Positions 55,290 to 64,000 of a stretch of DNA of 64,000 bases are shown here, in pieces (the first letter of the stretch is position 1; the number at the start of each line of letters is the position of its first letter). The DNA lies in contig JAUIKE010000001.1 of NCBI GenBank assembly GCA_030430845.1, forward strand, positions 67,545 through 131,544, in the 5' to 3' direction. The notes under the pieces are model-generated. The model saw only the letters and a list, made by a program, of their open reading frames with translations. It made no database searches and had not been told where the DNA came from. Source of the DNA: Bacteroidia bacterium. GTDB taxonomy: Bacteria; Bacteroidota; Bacteroidia; Chitinophagales; Saprospiraceae. A program made the translations under genes and the position numbers.

Positions 55290-55480
55290 ATATTATTTGG
55301 CTGATGGTTATTAATTATTGGATTTATCGGCTGTAAAATACCAATAAATATTGGTTGTTAAAACCTTAGAAACTTCAATGTGCTGTAGGAGTTCTTTTAT
55401 CTACCTTCTTTGTCTTGTAATTTAATGCAACGGAATAGCCAGTGCCTCAATTAATGGCCACTTGTTGTATCCTTGGAGTT

Positions 55481-56011
55481 CTAAGCCAAAAAATGCCGAA
55501 TATCCCGTTCAAAATGCCACTTGGCCGAGCTGATGCCTTTTCTTAAGATGAAGTAAAATACGGAGAATAAAACAACAAAGTGCAGGACCATAAATGGCCC
55601 CAACCAGGGGACTTCATTGGGAATGACACCCGTTAGTAACAAAACAAATGCCATGCCGTAAATGAGGCCGAAGAAGCCCAAAACCATTCCCGGCACCCAG
55701 GAAGGGAACTCAATCGAGGCATTTAAGTTAACCTGATCGCGGTTTTCTGTAATTTTTCCTCTGACCAAAACCGAGCCCATCGTCCAGTCAAACATCTTGC
55801 GCTTTCTTCTCATGAGCAGCTCATCCCCTTTAATTTTTCCGACATAATCATTCGGACTGGAGGAAAAGACTTCAAACATGCCCTGCGGGCCGTATGGGTC
55901 TAGGTGAGAACGGAGTCGATCCTTGAATTCCTGGCTGTCCAGGTCAAAAGTCAGGCTTAGGGTGTCCGTCCACTTTAGTTTTTTGAGAAAATTTTGATAA
56001 GAGGTATTCAT
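55481..56011 (-). CDS. Hypothetical membrane protein with two helices
   Basis: A 176-residue protein not recognised. Residues 1-105 look soluble and rich in charged residues (MFDWTMGSVLVRGKIT). Two hydrophobic helices follow, near 107-130 (WVPGMVLGFFGLIYGMAFV) and 138-158 (GPFMVLHFVVLFSVFYF), with a short basic tail. The layout resembles YcxB-like membrane proteins but no family motif is certain. It lies 12 bases after a gene for an exported protein on the same strand, so the two are probably co-transcribed. No function is proposed. Confidence 0.65.
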   Translation of the reverse strand: MNTSYQNFLKKLKWTDTLSLTFDLDSQEFKDRLRSHLDPYGPQGMFEVFSSSPNDYVGKIKGDELLMRRKRKMFDWTMGSVLVRGKITENRDQVNLNASIEFPSWVPGMVLGFFGLIYGMAFVLLLTGVIPNEVPWLGPFMVLHFVVLFSVFYFILRKGISSAKWHFERDIRHFLA

Positions 56012-56023
56012 AAAGGGAATATT

Positions 56024-56593
56024 TTATTTTGGTCTTCTATATGGGGCAATCTCAATTTGTAGCTCGAACCCGCCTTCTGCTAATCCGTTCGCACCCACAA
56101 CGCCGATGAGCACCTGGTAGGGGTTTCTGATCGCCAGAATATCCTCTACCCAGCGCGTATGATCCTGCGGCCGGCCTTTGCGGGGTCGCTCAGAATAAAA
56201 ATCTGCTTCACAACGGACACATCTTTTCAGGTTCGGAACGGTATTGGCTTCTGTAATCCTGCCGGCTTCGTAGGCGTACAAGCTGAAGTTGGCCTGCTTG
56301 TCATCGGGAATAACCGTGATCTTAAAGCTGGTGTAAGAAGGCAGGTCAATTTTGTACAAGACATGTTTCCCTGTAAACTTCTCGGCCTCCGGCTCGGTAA
56401 AGCAGGCCACGGCTGCGTCCCAGGCCCAATATAGGTATTCCATGAAATCGCCGTCTTTCAGGTCTCCGCGTGTGGTGACCAGGGTCTGTCCTTCCTCTGC
56501 GGTCAGTTCAATGGGTGTATGACTGTTTTGTGCCATCAGTTGGTTGATTGAGGTAATGAAAATGAAAATGAAAATAATGATGGTAGTTCTCAT
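56024..56593 (-). CDS. Hypothetical exported protein
   Basis: A 189-residue protein. The open frame reaches back into the hairpin at 56680, but the ATG at 56593 opens a clean signal peptide (MRTTIIIFIFIFITSINQL then MAQ), so that start is preferred. The mature part contains one CVRCE-type cysteine pair and beta-rich stretches (YKIDLPSYTSFKITVIPD, YQVLIGVVGANGLAEG). No family is recognised; a C2-like or adhesin-like beta fold is possible. It lies downstream of the LuxR regulator, beyond a strong hairpin, so it is likely a separate transcript. Confidence 0.7.
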   Translation of the reverse strand: MRTTIIIFIFIFITSINQLMAQNSHTPIELTAEEGQTLVTTRGDLKDGDFMEYLYWAWDAAVACFTEPEAEKFTGKHVLYKIDLPSYTSFKITVIPDDKQANFSLYAYEAGRITEANTVPNLKRCVRCEADFYSERPRKGRPQDHTRWVEDILAIRNPYQVLIGVVGANGLAEGGFELQIEIAPYRRPK

Positions 56594-56624
56594 AGTTTTT
56601 TGGTTGATGGTAAATGAATTGTAT

Positions 56625-56687
56625 TGAGTTAATGATTTCTGGGGTCCTTCCGCCTGGAGCGGAAGGACCCCAGAAATCATTAACTCA
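56625..56687 (-). terminator. Perfect 29-base hairpin overlapping the regulator stop codon
   Basis: Arms 56625-56653 and 56659-56687 are perfectly complementary around the loop CTGGA, with a G+C-rich top (TCCTTCCGC). The TAA stop of the response regulator gene lies within the right arm. A downstream T-rich stretch (56594-56600 on the plus strand is TAGTTTTTT) is some 25 bases away. A very stable RNA stem at this site may terminate or protect the transcript. Confidence 0.75.
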
Positions 56688-57294
56688 ACAACTCCCTCAA
56701 CTTCGCAATCGCCTCTGCTCTCGAATGTACATCCAATTTATCATAAATATTTTGAATATGTGTTTTAATTGTATTAACACTCACAAAATGCTTGGCCGCC
56801 AGTTGTTTATTGGTGTTGCCCTCGTAAATATCTTTAAGGATCTCAAACTCCCGTTCTGTCAGGGGCGTTTCAAGGCGCTGGTTGAGACTTTCGACATTAA
56901 AATGGCGCGGGCGACTGCCCTGTGAAAAATTATACAAGGCAATTTCAATGCTCGAATAAAGGTCCCGCTCATCAAAAGGCTTCATGATATAACCCATCGG
57001 CCGTGTCACTTTGGCCTTTTCGATCACCGGACGGTTGGAATAGGACGTCAGGAAAATAAAAGGAATGTAAAACTCCTCGTTAATGACCTTAGCAATTTCC
57101 AGACCATCCATGTTTTTTCCCAAATTGATATCCAGTAAGGCCAGATCAGGCACTTCTTTTTTTAGCGCTGCCAGGGCTTGTTCCATATTGTGAGCCACGG
57201 CTACTACGGAATAATCTACATTAGTGAGGCAGTCGCGAATGTCCTCCGCAATGAGGGGTTCATCCTCCACTATAAGCACTCTGATCGTCGGCAT
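56680..57294 (-). CDS. LuxR/NarL-family response regulator
   Basis: A 204-residue two-component regulator. The receiver domain has the acidic pocket [11 protein letters not shown], the phosphorylation aspartate in [17 protein letters not shown] and the lysine in [10 protein letters not shown]. The C-terminal DNA-binding domain has [20 protein letters not shown] and [20 protein letters not shown], the usual LuxR helix-turn-helix. Its start overlaps the end of the upstream histidine kinase gene by 35 bases, so the pair is translationally coupled. A perfect hairpin spans its stop codon. Target genes cannot be deduced. Confidence 0.95.
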   Translation of the reverse strand: MPTIRVLIVEDEPLIAEDIRDCLTNVDYSVVAVAHNMEQALAALKKEVPDLALLDINLGKNMDGLEIAKVINEEFYIPFIFLTSYSNRPVIEKAKVTRPMGYIMKPFDERDLYSSIEIALYNFSQGSRPRHFNVESLNQRLETPLTEREFEILKDIYEGNTNKQLAAKHFVSVNTIKTHIQNIYDKLDVHSRAEAIAKLRELLS

Positions 57295-59218
57295 ATTGCA
57301 ATAATTTATGTTGTGGAATAAGAATACTTACCTGTGTGCCGGATTCGGAAGTAATGCTCAAATCTGCCTCCAGCTTCTGGGCGAAAGCCTTGATCAGGCG
57401 AAAGCCCAGACTATTCAGTTCATCCGGATCAAAGCCCGGGGGCAGGCCTTTCCCATTATCCGACACCGTCAACAGCAAACCGTTCTCCTGATCTTTCAGG
57501 CTCATATATATAAGCCCATCCTCTTGCCCGTCAAAGGCGTACTTCAGACAATTCGTAATGATCTCGTTCAGGATCAGGCCTAAGGGAATCACCACATCTA
57601 CATCTAACTGAACGGGATCGATGTCTTTCTCAAAACGGATATCCTGATCGCTCAGTTGATAGCTCGACAGCAGGCTGTAGGTCAATTTATCGATATAATC
57701 TGACGCATCCACACCTGTCAGATCTTCTTCCTGGTACAAATTCTTGTGGATTAATGCCATGGAAGCCACCCGATTACGCCCTTCTTTTATGGCTTCCAGG
57801 GCTTTGGGATCCTCGATCTGCCGGGATTGCAGGTTGAGCAGGGAAGAAATGATCTGCAAATTGTTTTTGACGCGGTGGTGAATCTCTTTCAGTAGGATCT
57901 CTTTTTCCGCTAACGACTTCTCGATCACAGAATTCTTATTGCTCAGCATCCGGTTCGCCTTCTGCCGGTGCCGGTATAGCGAAAATCCCATTCCCAAAAT
58001 AGCCAATAAAGCAAATAAAGCAACTATATAGATCAACTGTTCTTTCCTATTGCGTTCCAACTGCATGCTTTGCAGTACGATCTGGTCTTCTTTTTCTTTT
58101 GTCAGATACTTGGCTGCCATCTCCTTTTCCAGTTTGATCCGCTCGGAACTGACCAGGGTATCTCTCAAAGCATTATATTCCAACAGGTAATCATAGGCTT
58201 CTTTGCCTTTATCCAATCCTTGCGCAGCCGTAGCTCTGAGTAATAAATAATCCCCTATAGCCTCTGTATACGGAGTGGATTCGATCCGAGGTGATAATTC
58301 CTTTAAATATTTTTCCGCTTCTGCATATTGTTTTTCTTCCATCCATAATTTGGCAAATAGGAGCTTCCCATTCATCAAATCATAAAATGAAAAACCTCGA
58401 TCCCCGTATTCAAAAGCGGAAGACAAGAGTTCTTTGGCTTTTGCTTTTTCCCCTAACTGATAAAAAGAAGAAGCCAGGGAAAGATCTACATTTTTGGATT
58501 CTTTCCATTCTCCCAACTGTTCAAAGAGCGCACGGGCCCTGTTCAAATTTTCAACAGACGAAAGATAATCATCCAAAAAGGCATAGGAAATACCAATGTT
58601 GTTATAAGTGGTTGCCAGACCCAGTGTGTCCTTTTGGTTTTCTTTCAGACGGATCGATTTTTGATAAATCCGCAGGGCATCCACGTAATTTTCGAGCTTC
58701 CGGTAGGCCAGGGCCATGTTGTGATAGGTCTTCCCCAGCATATCCTCCAATTCCGGCTCATCACACAGCGTTTCGGCTTCTATATATTGATCGAGTGCAT
58801 TGCCCATATCTCCATCCAGGAAATAGACAATTCCTTTGCTTAAAGTCAGGCTGATCTTATTTCGTTTATGTTCCTGAGCCTGCCCACACAGCTCGAGGGC
58901 TTTATTGTACCAATCCACCGCCGCACTTAGTTCGCCGCGAAAAGTAGCCACCTGAGCCTTAGTGCGCCGAGCCTGTATCAAGCCTTCCTGGTAACCGATC
59001 TTTTGGGCAACAGACATAGCCGAATCAGACAATTCGTCGCCCAACTGAAGAATACCCGGCGTGTACATTCGAGCCTGCTCAATGAGTTGATTGACCTTTG
59101 CTGTATCATCCTCTAATTCCAGTATAGGGTGAAGGCCCTTCGGAATAACCGACTGGCTACCTAGCACTCCCGTCATCAGCAGGAAAAAAACAATCCAATA
59201 TGTAGCCTTTGATTTCAT
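57260..59218 (-). CDS. TPR-containing sensor histidine kinase (HisKA_2/HATPase)
   Basis: A 652-residue sensor kinase. The ATG at 59218 gives a signal-like N-terminus ([15 protein letters not shown]); the frame upstream runs into an inverted repeat. Periplasmic TPR repeats occupy about 80-330 ([31 protein letters not shown]). A membrane helix near 395-415 ([17 protein letters not shown]) leads to a HisKA_2 domain with the phospho-acceptor in [20 protein letters not shown]. The ATPase domain has [15 protein letters not shown] and [11 protein letters not shown]. The downstream response regulator overlaps it. It is a close paralogue of the kinase at 59395. Confidence 0.92.
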   Translation of the reverse strand: MKSKATYWIVFFLLMTGVLGSQSVIPKGLHPILELEDDTAKVNQLIEQARMYTPGILQLGDELSDSAMSVAQKIGYQEGLIQARRTKAQVATFRGELSAAVDWYNKALELCGQAQEHKRNKISLTLSKGIVYFLDGDMGNALDQYIEAETLCDEPELEDMLGKTYHNMALAYRKLENYVDALRIYQKSIRLKENQKDTLGLATTYNNIGISYAFLDDYLSSVENLNRARALFEQLGEWKESKNVDLSLASSFYQLGEKAKAKELLSSAFEYGDRGFSFYDLMNGKLLFAKLWMEEKQYAEAEKYLKELSPRIESTPYTEAIGDYLLLRATAAQGLDKGKEAYDYLLEYNALRDTLVSSERIKLEKEMAAKYLTKEKEDQIVLQSMQLERNRKEQLIYIVALFALLAILGMGFSLYRHRQKANRMLSNKNSVIEKSLAEKEILLKEIHHRVKNNLQIISSLLNLQSRQIEDPKALEAIKEGRNRVASMALIHKNLYQEEDLTGVDASDYIDKLTYSLLSSYQLSDQDIRFEKDIDPVQLDVDVVIPLGLILNEIITNCLKYAFDGQEDGLIYMSLKDQENGLLLTVSDNGKGLPPGFDPDELNSLGFRLIKAFAQKLEADLSITSESGTQVSILIPQHKLLQYADDQSAYSGG

Positions 59219-59235
59219 GTTTAACTTTTGTTTAT

Positions 59236-59303
59236 GAAGTTGTTTAAAGTTATCGTACTTACCTGCGCACGAAGGCTTACAGTAGATAACTTTAAACAAC
59301 TTC
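59236..59303. repeat. Inverted repeat, 19-base perfect arms
   Basis: GAAGTTGTTTAAAGTTATC (59236-59254) has its exact complement at 59285-59303, separated by 30 bases. It lies 17 bases upstream of the kinase start and about 90 bases after the stop of the second kinase gene. The transcribed strand would fold into a long stem in the leader of the 59218 kinase, so it might act as a terminator or a structured 5' leader. Confidence 0.7.
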
Positions 59304-59394
59304 TATTGGTGTAATCATAAACAAAAATATTATTTGATCTTATTTCCCGGCTCACCCATTAGGATGATTTTGGTAATGAGGGAGTTCCAATTCA

Positions 59395-61320
59395 TTATAC
59401 TAATGCTTCAATTTTTCGTTTTGGGATTAATAACTCTACCCGAGTGCCGCCGGAAGAATCAATATTCAAAACGGCTTCCAACTTTTGGGCGAAAGCCTTG
59501 ATCAGGCGGAAGCCCATGCTGCTGAGCTGTTCCAGATTAAAATCTGAGGGCAGTCCTTTTCCGTTATCCGCCACCTTCAGTCGGAGGCCTGCCTGCTCCT
59601 GCTTCAGGCTCATCTCGATCCTGCCCGAATCTTTTTCGTTGAAGGCATACTTGAGGCAGTTGGTGATCAACTCATTCAGTATCAGACCGAGAGGGATGAC
59701 AACATCTACGTCCAGTTTAAGATGGTCGATGTCTTTTTCCACGATGATTTCCTGGTCATTGATCTGGTAATTGGCCATCAGGCTGGCCGTGAGCTTTTCT
59801 ATATATTCCGCTGCATCAACCCCTACCAGGTTTTCTTCCTGGTACAAATTTTTATGGATCAGAGCCATAGAATTGACCCGGTTGCGGCCTTCCTGAATGG
59901 CTTCCAGAGCCTTCGGGTCATCAATCTGTCTGGATTGCAAGCTCAGTAAGGAAGAGATGATCTGCAGGTTGTTTTTCACCCGATGGTGAATCTCCTTTAA
60001 TAGGATCTCTTTTTCGTGTAGCGCCTTCTGGATCTGAGCATTTTTGAGACTTAGTAGTTTATTAGCTTTTTGCCGTTGGCGATAGAGGAAATAGCCCAAA
60101 GCCAATATGGCACTCAAGCCGAACAGAGCCAGCAATAAAAGCAGCCTTTCGCGTTTGTTTTTATCTAGTTCCAGTTGTTGAATTTCTATTTGGGTTTCTT
60201 TTTCTTTCGTCAGGTATTTAGTGGCCATATCCTTTTCCAATTCCAGGCGTTCGGCCTCCACGATGGTATCGGTTATCTGTTTGTGTTTGAGTAAGTATTC
60301 ATAAGCTTCATTGACTTCCCCAAGGTGATATTTGGTACTGGCCAGGAGTTTGTAATAGGTTTGCAGGGCCTCGTTGAGGTTTTTCCCTTCGATCTTAGGG
60401 TATGTGTTGGCCAAAAGCCGAGAAGCTTCTTCATATTGCCCTTCTTCAACATATATTTTGGTGAGCAGCAATTCATTTTGGACCAGTTCGAAAAGACGGA
60501 TATTAAGATCGGGAGATTGAAAGGTGGTCTCCATCAAAGTCTTGGCTTCTTGGACCTTTCCCGTTTCATACAGGCACATGCTGATGGCCAGGTCAATGCT
60601 TTTGGCTTCACCGGTCTCCCCCAATAAGACATACAGCTCCCTCGCTTCTTCCAGGTATTCGATCGATTGTTCATAGTCATCCATGTACCCATAACACAAG
60701 CCAATGTTGTTGAAAGTGGTCGCCATCCCGATCGAATCCTTAAAGGCTGTTTTTAGGTCTAAAGACTTTTTATAGATCCGAACAGCATCTTCCAGTCGCT
60801 CCAATTTCCGGTACACAATGGCCATGTTATTGAGGATCTTAGCCAGAAGATCATCCGTGGATGGGTCCGTGCACAAAGCTTCTGCCTGAATGTAGTACTC
60901 AAGGGCTTTTCCATCATCGCCTCCGTAATAATATACAACTCCTTTATTGAGGATAATGCTGATGGTTTCCCATTTGAAGGCTGGTTTTTCGCCACAAATT
61001 TCCAGGGCTTTGTCATACCACTCAATGGCTTCCTCTACTTCTCCCTTGAAATTAATGAGGGTCCCTTTAGCCTTGTAAGCTTTGACCAGGCTCATTTCAT
61101 GCCCGGTTTTTTCGGCCGTCCGAATCGCTTCATCGGCAAATTGCTCGGACAGCTGGATGCTGTCGGACACATACTCCCTGACCAGGTCCAGCAAGCGCTC
61201 CACTTTGTTGGAATCATTAGGAGCCTGCAGGATTTGTTTGATCTCCGGATGGTCGGAGGGCTGGGTAAAAGCAAGAAAAGGAATTAAAACCAGGCCCCCC
61301 AGGCAAAGGAATTCTCTCAT
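59395..61320 (-). CDS. TPR-containing sensor histidine kinase, paralogue of the 57260 kinase
   Basis: A 641-residue sensor kinase from the ATG at 61320, where a signal peptide starts ([20 protein letters not shown]); an upstream ATG at 61347 is possible. The layout matches its neighbour: TPR repeats at about 70-340 ([20 protein letters not shown]), one membrane helix near 390-410, HisKA_2 with [20 protein letters not shown], and an ATPase domain with [15 protein letters not shown] and [11 protein letters not shown]. All residues for phosphorylation and ATP binding are present. It has no regulator gene of its own next to it and may share the one at 56680. Tandem duplication is the likely origin. 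Confidence 0.92.
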   Translation of the reverse strand: MREFLCLGGLVLIPFLAFTQPSDHPEIKQILQAPNDSNKVERLLDLVREYVSDSIQLSEQFADEAIRTAEKTGHEMSLVKAYKAKGTLINFKGEVEEAIEWYDKALEICGEKPAFKWETISIILNKGVVYYYGGDDGKALEYYIQAEALCTDPSTDDLLAKILNNMAIVYRKLERLEDAVRIYKKSLDLKTAFKDSIGMATTFNNIGLCYGYMDDYEQSIEYLEEARELYVLLGETGEAKSIDLAISMCLYETGKVQEAKTLMETTFQSPDLNIRLFELVQNELLLTKIYVEEGQYEEASRLLANTYPKIEGKNLNEALQTYYKLLASTKYHLGEVNEAYEYLLKHKQITDTIVEAERLELEKDMATKYLTKEKETQIEIQQLELDKNKRERLLLLLALFGLSAILALGYFLYRQRQKANKLLSLKNAQIQKALHEKEILLKEIHHRVKNNLQIISSLLSLQSRQIDDPKALEAIQEGRNRVNSMALIHKNLYQEENLVGVDAAEYIEKLTASLMANYQINDQEIIVEKDIDHLKLDVDVVIPLGLILNELITNCLKYAFNEKDSGRIEMSLKQEQAGLRLKVADNGKGLPSDFNLEQLSSMGFRLIKAFAQKLEAVLNIDSSGGTRVELLIPKRKIEALV

Positions 61321-61460
61321 GCTGCTGTATGTTTTCTGTATGGTCAAGTTTTACGGGGGTGACGAGGTGAATTTACCAAATGTTATGGAAAAAAGAACGC
61401 CCTTCCAAACGATTTCAGTTTTTCATCCCCTAAAAAAAGCATTTTTACTACTTTTAAGAC

Positions 61461-62594
61461 ATGTCGAATATTTATCAAAAACTGGGAATACCGACCATTA
61501 TTAATGCTTCCGGTTCTATGACGGAATTGGGTGGTTCGGTGATGTCCCCCAGGGTTGCTCAGGCATTGGCCGAGGCCAGCCAACACTATGTTCATTTGCC
61601 TACTTTGAAACTCAAGTTAGAAGAAAGAATGGCTGGCATGCTGAAAGTTCCAGCCGTTTGTATTAGTTCGTGCGCCACCGCAGGCATCATCCTTTCGGCT
61701 GCCGCCTGCATGGCCGGCCAGGAACCCGATCGGATTAAGTCATTGCCTCAAGCGGAAGGATTTCCAAATATTTTCCTTACACCAGAAGTGCATAGGAACC
61801 GCTTCGACCATGCCATACAGGTGGCCGGCGGTGCGATCCAGACTTTTAATACAGATCGGGAAAAGTTTGAGCAATTGCTCCAGCGGCCGGAGGTAGCCGG
61901 CGTTTACTTTACCCTCAGCTGGTTCTGCCAGGGTGATTATATCCCAATTTCGGTGGCCGGGGCAATGGCAAAAAAATATCACAAGCCCATTGTTATAGAT
62001 GCTGCGGCTCAGTTGCCTCCCCTGGATAACTTCCGGCGTTTTTTGGAAGAAGGGGCTGATTTGGTTGTGTTCAGTGGAGGAAAAACTATTAAAGGGCCCC
62101 AGGTGAGCGGTCTGGTCCTTGGGCGGGAAGACCTGATCGAGGCTTGCCGCCTCAATAACAGCCCACATATAGAAAGCATCGGGCGGGGCATGAAAATTTC
62201 CAAGGAGGAGATCGTAGCTTTATATGTGGCCTTAGAAGAGTACCTCAACCATGATCATGAGAAGGACCAGGAGAACTGGAAAAATCAATTGCATTTCATA
62301 AAAAAGGCTCTTTCTCCCTTAAAAGATCTGCAAATAAGTCTTAAATTCCCCTATGGACCGGGTTACCAGCTCCCTTACCTGGAATTGATCTGGGACCACC
62401 GAATTCTGCGGCCTTCAGCAAGTCAATTGACACAGGAACTGGTTCGGTACGAGATACCCGTTTATATTCGATTTGATAAAGAAAACCAGGAAATCTCTAG
62501 TGTTTTGATCTATGCCCATACCCTGAAAGAAGGGGATGAGAAAGAAATCGTCAAAGCGCTGATGCAATCCTTTTACACAAAAAACCAAGGATAA
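61461..62594 (+). CDS. SelA-like PLP-dependent enzyme (D-glucosaminate-6-phosphate ammonia-lyase/DgaE group)
   Basis: A 377-residue fold-type I PLP enzyme of the SelA/DgaE family. The PLP lysine is K208 in LVVFSGGKTIKGP, the pyridine-contacting aspartate is D180 in IVIDAAAQLPP, and the N-terminal INASGSMTELGGSVMSP is the family opening. No selenocysteine genes are nearby and Bacteroidota seldom make selenoproteins, so selenocysteine synthesis is unlikely. Relatives catalyse ammonia loss from amino sugar acid phosphates, among other reactions. It is separated from fructose-bisphosphatase by 2 bases, so both are certainly co-transcribed. The actual substrate is uncertain. Confidence 0.82.
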   Translation: MSNIYQKLGIPTIINASGSMTELGGSVMSPRVAQALAEASQHYVHLPTLKLKLEERMAGMLKVPAVCISSCATAGIILSAAACMAGQEPDRIKSLPQAEGFPNIFLTPEVHRNRFDHAIQVAGGAIQTFNTDREKFEQLLQRPEVAGVYFTLSWFCQGDYIPISVAGAMAKKYHKPIVIDAAAQLPPLDNFRRFLEEGADLVVFSGGKTIKGPQVSGLVLGREDLIEACRLNNSPHIESIGRGMKISKEEIVALYVALEEYLNHDHEKDQENWKNQLHFIKKALSPLKDLQISLKFPYGPGYQLPYLELIWDHRILRPSASQLTQELVRYEIPVYIRFDKENQEISSVLIYAHTLKEGDEKEIVKALMQSFYTKNQG

Positions 62595-62596
62595 AT

Positions 62597-63604
62597 ATGA
62601 AACGAAAAATCACCCTCGGGGAATTCATTATCCAACAACAAACGGAATACCCTCATGCAAGGGGGGAAATGAGTCAACTTCTCTCCGCCTTAATGGTATC
62701 CGGAAAGATCATCAACAAAGCAGTCCAGCACGGCGGGCTCAACGAGGGCGTCCTCGGCGCTTCAGGCGACGAAAATGTGCAGGGAGAAACCCAGCAAAAA
62801 CTGGACATCCTGGCTAACAACATCATCATCGAAGCCTTCGAGCAGCGCCAGGAGGTATGCGGCATCGCCTCTGAAGAGAATGAGCAGGTGGTGGTACTGG
62901 AGAAAAAATATAAGGAGGTCGGTAAATATGTGCTGCTGATTGACCCACTAGACGGTTCTTCCAACATCGATGTCACCGTCTCGGTCGGGACGATCTTCGC
63001 CATATACAGGCGTGTCACACCGGAGGGCTCTGAAGCCATACTCAAGGACTTTTTGCAGCCAGGGCTCAAGCAGGTAGCCGCCGGGTATATCATTTACGGC
63101 TCTTCTACGATGATGGTCTACTCTACCGGCAACGGTGTCAATGGTTTTACGCTTGATCCCAGCAGCGGCGTATTTTTTCTGACGCATCCCAATATCCGCA
63201 TCCCGGAGACCGGGCCTTATTATTCAGTGAATGAGGGAAAAATGCATCTCTTCCCTAAACAATACCAGGATTACATCGAATCCTGCAAAGTCCCCAAAAG
63301 TGAAAAGGACTCGCTCGTGGATTGCCGGTATACCGGTTCTTTAGTCGCTGATTTCCATCGCAGTTTGCTCAAAGGTGGCATTTATTTGTATCCGCCCAGT
63401 ACCTTCCATCCCAACGGTAAACTTCGCCTATTATACGAGTGTAACCCACTCGCATTCTTGTGCGAGCAGGCCGGAGGGAAAGCTATTAATGGAGAGGGGC
63501 GGGTGCTTGAAATGCAGCCCACCGATTTGCACCAGCGGGCACCGCTGGTGATCGGGTCTACTAAGATGGTAGAGCAGTTCGAGCGAATGAGGGGGGTAGT
63601 GTAA
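62597..63604 (+). CDS. fbp: Class 1 fructose-1,6-bisphosphatase
   Basis: A 335-residue class 1 FBPase that hydrolyses fructose-1,6-bisphosphate in gluconeogenesis. The metal-binding loop is DPLDGSSNIDVTVSVGTIF at about 116-134, the N-terminal GDENVQGETQQKLD carries further family residues, SEENE (near 92-96) is a metal ligand region, and the C-terminal LYECNPLAFLCEQAGGKA is the substrate-binding end. Length and motifs are normal. It follows the SelA-like gene by 2 bases and ends in a strong hairpin. No allosteric features beyond the family norm are visible. Confidence 0.96.
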   Translation: MKRKITLGEFIIQQQTEYPHARGEMSQLLSALMVSGKIINKAVQHGGLNEGVLGASGDENVQGETQQKLDILANNIIIEAFEQRQEVCGIASEENEQVVVLEKKYKEVGKYVLLIDPLDGSSNIDVTVSVGTIFAIYRRVTPEGSEAILKDFLQPGLKQVAAGYIIYGSSTMMVYSTGNGVNGFTLDPSSGVFFLTHPNIRIPETGPYYSVNEGKMHLFPKQYQDYIESCKVPKSEKDSLVDCRYTGSLVADFHRSLLKGGIYLYPPSTFHPNGKLRLLYECNPLAFLCEQAGGKAINGEGRVLEMQPTDLHQRAPLVIGSTKMVEQFERMRGVV

Positions 63605-63648
63605 AAAGCGTTCAGTCAGGGCGCTCGCGCCCTGACTGAACGCTTTTT
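63603..63648 (+). terminator. Strong intrinsic terminator after fbp
   Basis: A perfect 22-base stem (63603-63624 and 63627-63648, with AGCGTTCAGTCAGGGCGC in the left arm) that starts at the fbp stop and ends in a run of seven T. It should terminate the plus-strand operon efficiently and, through its A run, possibly the opposite transcript as well. Confidence 0.88.
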
Positions 63649-63799
63649 TTGTATTTATACTTCCCTGTTGTAGGTCAGAATTTCCAAACCTTCGGGAAAC
63701 GATTCCTTTTCCTTCCTTCATGTCGAGCTACAGGTCGCCGGACTTATCTGGCTGATGATCTACTTCCCAATTCATTCGATCAAGAGCTCCATTCCTGTT

Positions 63800-64000
63800 T
63801 TATACGTCCAAAGGAAGATACCTTTCTTTTATTACGTTAAAATGATGAATTTGATGGGCAGCGATCGTAAGCCCGATTGCATAAAGAGGCATTTCGTATT
63901 CGAAGAATTTACAGTTTGTTTCAAGTATCTTTTTATTAAAAGAGTCAAACATGGCTATTGTTGATTGGCGCACGATTCTAAGCTCATTTATCAATTGTTC
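63800..64000 (-). CDS. DinB family protein, C-terminal part
   Basis: A minus-strand gene enters from the right edge; 66 codons are visible before the stop at 63800. The reading frame is open across the edge (it begins EQLINELRIVRQSTIAMFDS), so the start lies outside. MPLYAIGLTIAAHQIHHFNV with HxxHH is the C-terminal metal-binding motif of the DinB/YfiT superfamily, and IKERY next to it is usual. DinB-like proteins are small four-helix metalloproteins, often thiol transferases or of unknown role. The remaining metal ligands cannot be seen. Confidence 0.75.
   Translation of the reverse strand, partial: EQLINELRIVRQSTIAMFDSFNKKILETNCKFFEYEMPLYAIGLTIAAHQIHHFNVIKERYLPLDV

Noticed and set aside
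58291-58854. 187-residue frame opposite the TPR part of the histidine kinase
   Set aside because: The opposite strand encodes clear TPR repeats; this frame shows no domain and has no start context.
1-64000. CRISPR arrays, rRNA, tRNA, insertion sequences and prophage
   Set aside because: No regularly spaced direct repeats, no tRNA-like cloverleaf with CCA end, no rRNA segments and no transposase or integrase motif were found by reading both strands.

Overview
The window reads as chromosomal DNA of a member of the Bacteroidota, most likely of the Saprospiria/Lewinella-like branch; the phylum call is firm, the class is inference. Support comes from a type III glutamine synthetase, secreted proteins ending in type IX secretion (T9SS) sorting domains, the T9SS channel protein PorV, N-terminal signals ending in Gln after Ala/Gly/Thr, and histidine kinases of the TPR plus HisKA_2 type. 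No rRNA, tRNA, CRISPR array or intact insertion sequence was seen.

Region 1 (1-30.6 kb) is one large exopolysaccharide locus, nearly all on the minus strand and read from about 30.5 kb leftwards. It starts with the Wza-like export lipoprotein, the Wzc-like tyrosine autokinase and the initiating polyprenyl glycosylphosphotransferase. Then come glycosyltransferases, a Wzx flippase, a polysaccharide deacetylase, a Wzy-like polymerase, a methyltransferase, a FemAB/GNAT-like transferase, an AsnB-type amidotransferase and a WecG/TagA glycosyltransferase. A carbamoyltransferase module follows (carbamoyltransferase, a 49-residue DUF5989 protein, SxtJ). The far end is a nucleotide-sugar cassette: SDR epimerase/dehydratase, RfbC-type epimerase, zinc-binding C-methyltransferase, glucose-1-phosphate cytidylyltransferase, PIG-L deacetylase and a GSA-aminomutase-like aminotransferase. 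A plus-strand methyltransferase faces this cassette, and a DUF4910-like gene leaves the left edge. Two decayed stretches in the locus (7.6-8.3 kb and 11.4-11.9 kb) hold remnants of an SGNH hydrolase, a second WecG and another glycosyltransferase, so the locus has recently lost or exchanged parts.

Region 2 (31.3-48.4 kb) starts with a large secreted beta-helix protein carrying a T9SS tail, which could act on the polysaccharide. Glutamine synthetase III follows, then a run of mostly exported hydrolases: M20D amidohydrolase, imidazolonepropionase-like amidohydrolase, an M20-like protein that lacks its metal ligands, proline iminopeptidase-like lipoprotein, M55 D-aminopeptidase and S9 peptidase, with an aldo/keto reductase and an SDR among them. 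This looks like peptide scavenging. Long palindromic elements sit in several of its gaps.

Region 3 (48.4-55.4 kb) is visibly richer in A+T and sparser in genes: a methyltransferase, a secreted protein with a tail-fibre-like C-terminus, a T9SS cargo protein, PorV and a membrane glycosyltransferase. Region 4 (55.4-64 kb) returns to the usual composition: two unknown proteins, a LuxR-type response regulator, two paralogous TPR histidine kinases, a SelA-like PLP enzyme paired with class 1 fructose-bisphosphatase, and the end of a DinB-family gene.
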